Shown: positions 59,232 to 64,000 of the stretch, piece by piece
Layout of the letters: every line of letters starts with the position of its first letter
How positions within the stretch are numbered: the stretch's first letter is position 1
From: CAYMND01 sp964465065
Lineage (GTDB): Bacteria > Acidobacteriota > Aminicenantia > UBA2199
Assembly: GCA_964465065.1 (NCBI GenBank)
Contig: CAYXHZ010000010.1
Coordinates: forward strand, 14,387-78,386
Length of the DNA: 64,000 nt
Reading direction: 5' to 3'
Program-made: the position numbers and the translations under genes
Notes under the pieces: model-generated
Seen by the model: the letters and a program-made list of their open reading frames with translations, nothing else
What the model was told of the DNA's origin: nothing
Databases searched by the model: none

Positions 59232-62200
59232 ATGAGCAATCAATTTTTTGATCACCCCATTTTAAATTCGCCCTATAGTTGCCCGAAACGTCATTGGGAA
59301 CTGGACAAAACTGGGCAGCCTACGCAACAGATCGTGGAAAACCGCCGTAAGGCCGATTTCATCACACCGATTCCCAAGAGTAAAAAGCAACGTGAAGCGG
59401 ATAAACAAAGCTTCCTGCCCCTCGATGAAGGGAAAGGACTTTCGACGCAGCAGCAACGGTACGATCTGACCTCACGAATCAATCTGTTGCGTCTGGAAGT
59501 GGAGAAATGGCGTTCGATCCCCAATCCCAGTCAGTGGCATGTGACGCCCGAAACGGCCCGTTTGCTGCAGCACTGGCGTCACCATCAATTCAGTTCGTTC
59601 AGGCCCTTTTTCTGTCAGATCGAGGCCGTGGAGACGGTAATCTGGCTGACCGAGGTGGCTCCCAAGCTGGGGAAAAACGAGAAGCAATATCTTGAGCACC
59701 TGAAAAATGCCAGCGAGGAGGCCAATCCGGGCTTGCTTCGTTTGGCTCTCAAACTGGCCACCGGTGCCGGGAAAACCACAGTCATGGCCATGATCATCGC
59801 CTGGCAGACCATCAATGCCGTGCGCCGGCCCCAGAGCAAGCAGTTCACCCGGGGTTTTCTGGTGATCACCCCTGGCCTGACCATTCGCGATCGTTTGCGG
59901 GTTCTGAGACCCAACGACCCCGACAGCATGTATGGCCGAAATGAGCTGGTCCCCAAGGATATGCTGTCCGACCTGGATCGGGCCAAAATCGTTATCACCA
60001 ATTTCCATGCCTTCAAATTACGGGACCGCCTGGAACTGGCCAAGGGCAATCGTGCCCTGCTCCAGGGACGGGGAAGCCCCTTGCAGACTCTCGAGACCGA
60101 AGGACAGATGCTGCAGCGGGTCATGCCGGAACTGATGGGCATCAAGAACATCATGATGATCAACGACGAAGCCCACCACTGCTACCGGGAAAAACCGGAA
60201 TCCGTGAAAGAACGACTGGATCGGGAAGCCAAGAAGGAAGCGGACAAGAACAACGAGGCGGCCCGGCTCTGGATATCCGGGCTGGAGATTGTTGCCCGTA
60301 GACTGGGAGCTCCCTGGGTCATCGACCTTTCGGCCACTCCATTCTTCCTCAGCGGTTCGGGTTATGCCGAAGGCACCATGTTTCCCTGGACTTTGAGCGA
60401 CTTTTCCCTCATGGATGCCATCGAATGCGGCATCGTTAAATTGCCCCGGGTCCCAGTGGCCGACAACATTCCGGGCATCGACATGCCCATGTACCGTAAT
60501 CTCTGGGAGCACATCCGCTCCAAGATGCCCAAGAAAGGACGGGGCAAGGCGGAGGATCTTGATCCCCTGAGCATTCCGCCCCAGTTGCAAACGGCTCTCG
60601 ACGCCCTGTACGGCCACTACAAGAAGACCTATGATCTCTGGCAGGAAGCCAAGATCGCCGTACCGCCCTGTTTCATCGTGGTTTGTAACAACACATCCAC
60701 GTCGAAGCTTGTTTACGACTTTATATCCGGATTCGTTCGCAGCAAGGAAGACGGCAGCACTGTCCTGGAAAACGGCCGGCTCGAACTTTTCCGCAACTTC
60801 GATGAGCACGGCAATCCGCTGCCCCGGCCAAATACTTTGCTCATCGACAGCGAACAGCTGGAATCGGGGGAAAAACTCGACGACAGTTTCCATGCCATGG
60901 CCAAGGACGAGATCGAGCGCTTCCAGCGGGAGATCGTCGAACGGACCGGAGATCGCCGGGCCGCCGAAAACCTGAGCGATCAGGAGCTCCTGCGCGAGGT
61001 CATGAACACAGTGGGCAAACCGGACCGCCTGGGCGGACAGATCCGCTGTGTGGTCTCGGTGTCCATGCTGACCGAGGGTTGGGACGCGAGTACCGTCACC
61101 CATGTCCTCGGCGTGCGCGCCTTCGGCACCCAGCTCCTCTGCGAACAGGTCATTGGCCGGGCCCTGCGTCGACAGTCCTATGACCAGAACGAAGAAGGCC
61201 TATTCAACGTGGAATACGCCGATGTCCTGGGCATTCCCTTCGACTTCACCGCCAAACCCGTGGTGGCGCCGCCGCAAAAACCCCGTCCGGTCATCACCGT
61301 CAAAGCCGTGCGCCCCGAACGGGATGCCCTGGAGATCCGCTTCCCCCGGGTAGTCGGGTATCGGGTGGATCTACCGGGTGAGCGGCTGACGGCCGATTTC
61401 TCCGACGATTCCAGGATGGTCCTGACCCCGGAACTGGTCGGGGCCACCAGCACCATGAATTCGGGCATCATCGGCGAGCGGGTGGATCTGACCCTGGTCC
61501 ACACCGGGGATGTGCGCCCCTCGACGGTGTTAATGGAACTGGTCGCCCACTTTCTGCAGAACCAGTGGCGGGATGCCGGAGAGCCGATGAACCCCGCCCT
61601 CTTCGGCCAGGTCAAGCCCATCGTGCGCCGCTGGATCAACGATTACCTGGACTGTCGGGGCGGAACATTCCCTGCCCAGCTTCGCTACAAGACCCTGGCC
61701 GACATGGCCTGTGAACGGATCGGCGCAGCCATCACCCGCTCTCAGCAGGACCGCGGACCCATCAAGGCCCTGCTCGATCCCTACAATCCCGAAGGGTCGA
61801 CGATTCACGTAAACTTCATCACCACCAAGACCTTGCTCTGGAAGCCCGATTCGCGCCGCTGCCATCTCAACTGGCTGGTCATGGACAGCGACTGGGAGGC
61901 CGAGTTCTGCCGGGTGGTGGAGGGTCATCCCAAGGTCATCTCTTACGTGAAAAATCACGGCCTGGGCTTCGAGGTGCCCTACCGCTACGGTTCGGACATG
62001 CGCCGCTACATCCCGGACTTCATCGTTCTCCTCGACGATGGCCACGGCCCCCAGGCTCCCCTGCACCTGGTGGTGGAGATCAAGGGCTATCGCGGCGAGG
62101 ATGCCAAGATCAAGAAGGAGACCATGGAGACCTATTGGGTCCCCGGGGTCAACCAGCTACGCAGCCTGGGACGCTGGGCCTTCGCCGAATTCACCGAGGT

Positions 62201-62285
62201 CTACCAGATCGAGGGGGATTTCAAGGCCAGGGTGGAGGAGCTGGTGAAGGAGGGGATCGAGCGGGTGATTGGAGGGGAGAGATGA
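59232..62285 (+). CDS. Type III-like restriction endonuclease (BPTD_3080/Res family)
   Basis: 1017 residues. Helicase motif I in LATGAGKTTVMAMIIAWQ (about 175), DEAHH box in MINDEAHHCYREKPE, LSATPFF, a C-terminal helicase part (VSMLTEGWDASTVTHVLGVRAFGTQLLCEQVIGRALRR at intervals) and a nuclease-like end with FIVLLDD, VVEIKGYRGEDAKIKKETME (PD-(D/E)XK pattern). It would translocate along DNA and cut when the partner methyltransferase finds unmodified sites. It is followed 73 nt later by the methyltransferase. Confidence 0.9.
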   Translation: MSNQFFDHPILNSPYSCPKRHWELDKTGQPTQQIVENRRKADFITPIPKSKKQREADKQSFLPLDEGKGLSTQQQRYDLTSRINLLRLEVEKWRSIPNPSQWHVTPETARLLQHWRHHQFSSFRPFFCQIEAVETVIWLTEVAPKLGKNEKQYLEHLKNASEEANPGLLRLALKLATGAGKTTVMAMIIAWQTINAVRRPQSKQFTRGFLVITPGLTIRDRLRVLRPNDPDSMYGRNELVPKDMLSDLDRAKIVITNFHAFKLRDRLELAKGNRALLQGRGSPLQTLETEGQMLQRVMPELMGIKNIMMINDEAHHCYREKPESVKERLDREAKKEADKNNEAARLWISGLEIVARRLGAPWVIDLSATPFFLSGSGYAEGTMFPWTLSDFSLMDAIECGIVKLPRVPVADNIPGIDMPMYRNLWEHIRSKMPKKGRGKAEDLDPLSIPPQLQTALDALYGHYKKTYDLWQEAKIAVPPCFIVVCNNTSTSKLVYDFISGFVRSKEDGSTVLENGRLELFRNFDEHGNPLPRPNTLLIDSEQLESGEKLDDSFHAMAKDEIERFQREIVERTGDRRAAENLSDQELLREVMNTVGKPDRLGGQIRCVVSVSMLTEGWDASTVTHVLGVRAFGTQLLCEQVIGRALRRQSYDQNEEGLFNVEYADVLGIPFDFTAKPVVAPPQKPRPVITVKAVRPERDALEIRFPRVVGYRVDLPGERLTADFSDDSRMVLTPELVGATSTMNSGIIGERVDLTLVHTGDVRPSTVLMELVAHFLQNQWRDAGEPMNPALFGQVKPIVRRWINDYLDCRGGTFPAQLRYKTLADMACERIGAAITRSQQDRGPIKALLDPYNPEGSTIHVNFITTKTLLWKPDSRRCHLNWLVMDSDWEAEFCRVVEGHPKVISYVKNHGLGFEVPYRYGSDMRRYIPDFIVLLDDGHGPQAPLHLVVEIKGYRGEDAKIKKETMETYWVPGVNQLRSLGRWAFAEFTEVYQIEGDFKARVEELVKEGIERVIGGER

Positions 62286-62319
62286 ACCGGTATTTTGCAC
62301 GTATTCAGGATATGAACTG

Positions 62320-62336
62320 GGGGACAAATTGTCCCC
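62320..62336. repeat. Palindrome between restriction and methyltransferase genes
   Basis: GGGGACAA-A-TTGTCCCC, a perfect 8-1-8 inverted repeat in the 73-nt space. Similar short GGGGACA palindromes are common dispersed elements; as a hairpin it precedes the ribosome site GGAAGG. Confidence 0.6.
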
Positions 62337-62358
62337 TCCTTGATGGAAGGAAAAGCCC

Positions 62359-64000
62359 ATGGCCAAAATAAAAACCGAGAAACGAATCGAAACCCTCACC
62401 CATCTGGAGGCCAGCCGCAAGAACATCCCCACTGCCGAATACCAGGCCGTGCTGCGGGACGACGAGAAGGCCCCGCGGCCGGTCAGTTACGAGCGCCGCA
62501 ACCGCGACCTCGATCCCCAGCTGGTCTGGAAGGGCAAGGACGAGCAGGACTGGTCCGATCTGGTGGTCCATGCCCCGCCCCTCTACATCCAGGAGAAGAT
62601 CCACCCCAAAGTTTTGATCGACGATTTGCGGGCTCAGACAGAGCAGACCGAAGGCAAGCAGCACGGTTTGCAGATGGACCTCTTCTCCGATTTCAACGGT
62701 CTGCCCAGCGAGAGCGCCCGGACCGAGTTCTACCAGCACGACGCCCACTGGTCCAACCGCATGATCCTGGGGGATTCGCTGCAGGTCATGGCCTCCCTGG
62801 CCGAGCGCGAGGGTCTGCGCGGCAAGGTGCAGTGCATCTACCTCGATCCGCCCTACGGCATCAAGTTCAACTCCAACTTCCAGTGGTCCACCACCAGCCG
62901 CGACGTAAAAGATGGCAACCCCGAGCACATCACCCGCGAGCCCGAGCAGGTCAAGGCCTTCCGCGACACCTGGCGGTTTGGCATCCACTCCTACCTCACC
63001 TACCTGCGCGACCGTCTGACCGTGGCCCGGGATCTGCTGACCGATTCGGGCAGCATCTTCGTCCAGATCGGTGACGAGAACGTGCACCGCGTAAGGGCGG
63101 TGATGGATGAGGTGTTTGGGGAGGAGAATTATCTGTCGACGATTTTATATCGAACCACAGGAGGTTTTCCAACCAAAGGGCTAAGTAGAGTGGGCGATTT
63201 CCTTTTATGGTTTGCAAAACATGCAGAAAAGTGCAAGTTAAGAATCATTTACGAACCAAAAACGCCAGCTGACGATCCAAACTACAGATATGCGGAGTCC
63301 TTGAATTTATCTTGTAGGACACTTACTTTAGATGAATTAAATGGGAAAGATCAGGTTTCAGAGGAAGAGAGGATCTTTCGGTTAGGAGATATGACGGGGC
63401 AAGGAGCTTCAGACGTACTTACTCCGATAGCCTTTAATCAATTTGAATATTTCCCTTCTAAAAATACTCATTGGAAAGCATCATATCCTACAGGAACAAA
63501 CCGACTATTGTTAAGTAATCGTGTAAGTGCTGGTGGCAAGACTTTGAGTTATAAACGTTATCTTTCTGATTTTCCTGTTAAGCCTCGAACATCCACTTGG
63601 CTTGATACAGGAATATCTGGTTTTTCCTCGGATAAACTTTATGTGGTTCAAACCATAACTGAAGTTATTCAACGCTGCATCTTGATGTCCACCGATCCGG
63701 GGGATTTGGTGTTGGATCCCACCTGTGGCTCGGGGACCACGGCCTACGTGGCCGAGCAGTGGGGGCGGCGCTGGATCACCATCGACACCTCGCGGGTCGC
63801 TCTGGCCCTGGCCCGGGCGCGCATCATGGGCGCCCGCTACCCCTATTATTTCCTGGCCGACAGTCCGGAGGGGCAGCGCAAGGAAGACGAGATCACCCAG
63901 AAAATCTCGGGCAAGAAGGACTTCTTTCGCGACATCCGCCAGGGTTTCGTCTACGAGCGCGTGCCCCACATCACCCTCAAGTCCATCGCCAACAACGCCG
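62359..64000 (+). CDS. Type III-like DNA methyltransferase (Mod), 3' end outside the window
   Basis: 547 residues visible from the ATG at 62359 (GGAAGG upstream); the stop is beyond the window. Catalytic motif DPPYG in CIYLDPPYGIKFNSNF (about 174), then LRDRLTVARDLLTDSGSIFVQIGDEN, a target-recognition region (about 255-440), then the S-adenosylmethionine motif DPTCGSGTTAYVAEQWGRRWITIDTS. This order (catalytic, target, SAM) is that of beta-class adenine or N4-cytosine enzymes. DNA from about 63127 to 63680, the target region, is visibly AT-rich against GC-rich flanks. Confidence 0.9.
   Translation, partial: MAKIKTEKRIETLTHLEASRKNIPTAEYQAVLRDDEKAPRPVSYERRNRDLDPQLVWKGKDEQDWSDLVVHAPPLYIQEKIHPKVLIDDLRAQTEQTEGKQHGLQMDLFSDFNGLPSESARTEFYQHDAHWSNRMILGDSLQVMASLAEREGLRGKVQCIYLDPPYGIKFNSNFQWSTTSRDVKDGNPEHITREPEQVKAFRDTWRFGIHSYLTYLRDRLTVARDLLTDSGSIFVQIGDENVHRVRAVMDEVFGEENYLSTILYRTTGGFPTKGLSRVGDFLLWFAKHAEKCKLRIIYEPKTPADDPNYRYAESLNLSCRTLTLDELNGKDQVSEEERIFRLGDMTGQGASDVLTPIAFNQFEYFPSKNTHWKASYPTGTNRLLLSNRVSAGGKTLSYKRYLSDFPVKPRTSTWLDTGISGFSSDKLYVVQTITEVIQRCILMSTDPGDLVLDPTCGSGTTAYVAEQWGRRWITIDTSRVALALARARIMGARYPYYFLADSPEGQRKEDEITQKISGKKDFFRDIRQGFVYERVPHITLKSIANNA

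Noticed and set aside
62282..62371. 29-codon frame overlapping the restriction gene stop
   Set aside because: It contains the GGGGACAA palindrome and the methyltransferase ribosome site, and looks like chance; no family features.

Overview
The window is a GC-rich, gene-dense piece of chromosome from a Gram-negative bacterium: it encodes a porin, a TonB-type receptor and a tripartite efflux pump with an outer-membrane channel. The lifestyle looks anaerobic or facultatively anaerobic, because it carries an ORP (orange protein)-type MinD/Mrp/NifX cluster under sigma-54 control, a probable tungsten-enzyme radical SAM maturase and a CoA-disulfide reductase/rhodanese/TusA/DsrE fusion. The style resembles Desulfobacterota and neighbouring anaerobes, but no marker gene fixes the lineage. 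A run of 100 Ns at 20411-20510 marks a scaffold join, so this is a draft assembly. No rRNA, tRNA or CRISPR array was seen.

Layout: (1) 1-2097, glmS, enlarged and cut by the left edge. (2) 2381-19084, a signal-transduction block: a five-PAS hybrid kinase; a five-gene plus-strand operon (PAS kinase broken by an in-frame TAG, four receiver proteins, two of them with HDOD output domains); then a minus-strand operon of TonB receptor (broken by an in-frame TAA), YfiR-like protein, membrane kinase, single receiver and hybrid kinase. (3) 19249-26283, a metal/arsenic block: radical SAM protein, CcdA-like protein (interrupted by the N gap), two thioredoxin-fold proteins, a DGC-domain protein, an ArsP-type permease and ArsR on the minus strand; a REP-associated transposase wrapped in, and invaded by, its own palindromes; then an ArsR-ArsC fusion and Acr3 on the plus strand. 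(4) 26312-33014, TetR plus RND efflux operon with a perfect operator palindrome. (5) 33011-36231, a CDP-alcohol phosphatidyltransferase and a convergent ECF-type transporter operon that contains a methyltransferase. (6) 36274-42292, the ORP-type regulon with its sigma-54 activator, three matching enhancer palindromes and two -24/-12 promoters. (7) 42310-45917, a peroxiredoxin, a strongly folded intergenic element and the sulfur-transfer fusion protein. (8) 45916-54548, a phosphate regulon: porin divergent from pstSCAB-phoU-phoBR, with two mirror-image 11-bp-period Pho-box arrays. (9) 54891-58929, another hybrid kinase and small genes, including a MerR regulator. (10) 59003-64000, a Type III-like restriction-modification locus running off the right edge, whose methyltransferase has a composition-shifted target-recognition segment.

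The points most worth a second look are the folded RNA-like element at 43262-43400, the transposase carrying its own palindrome in frame, the sigma-54/enhancer architecture of the ORP-type regulon, the recurring leaderless-type starts (a -10 or -12 element 6-14 nt before ATG), and two genes interrupted by single in-frame stops.
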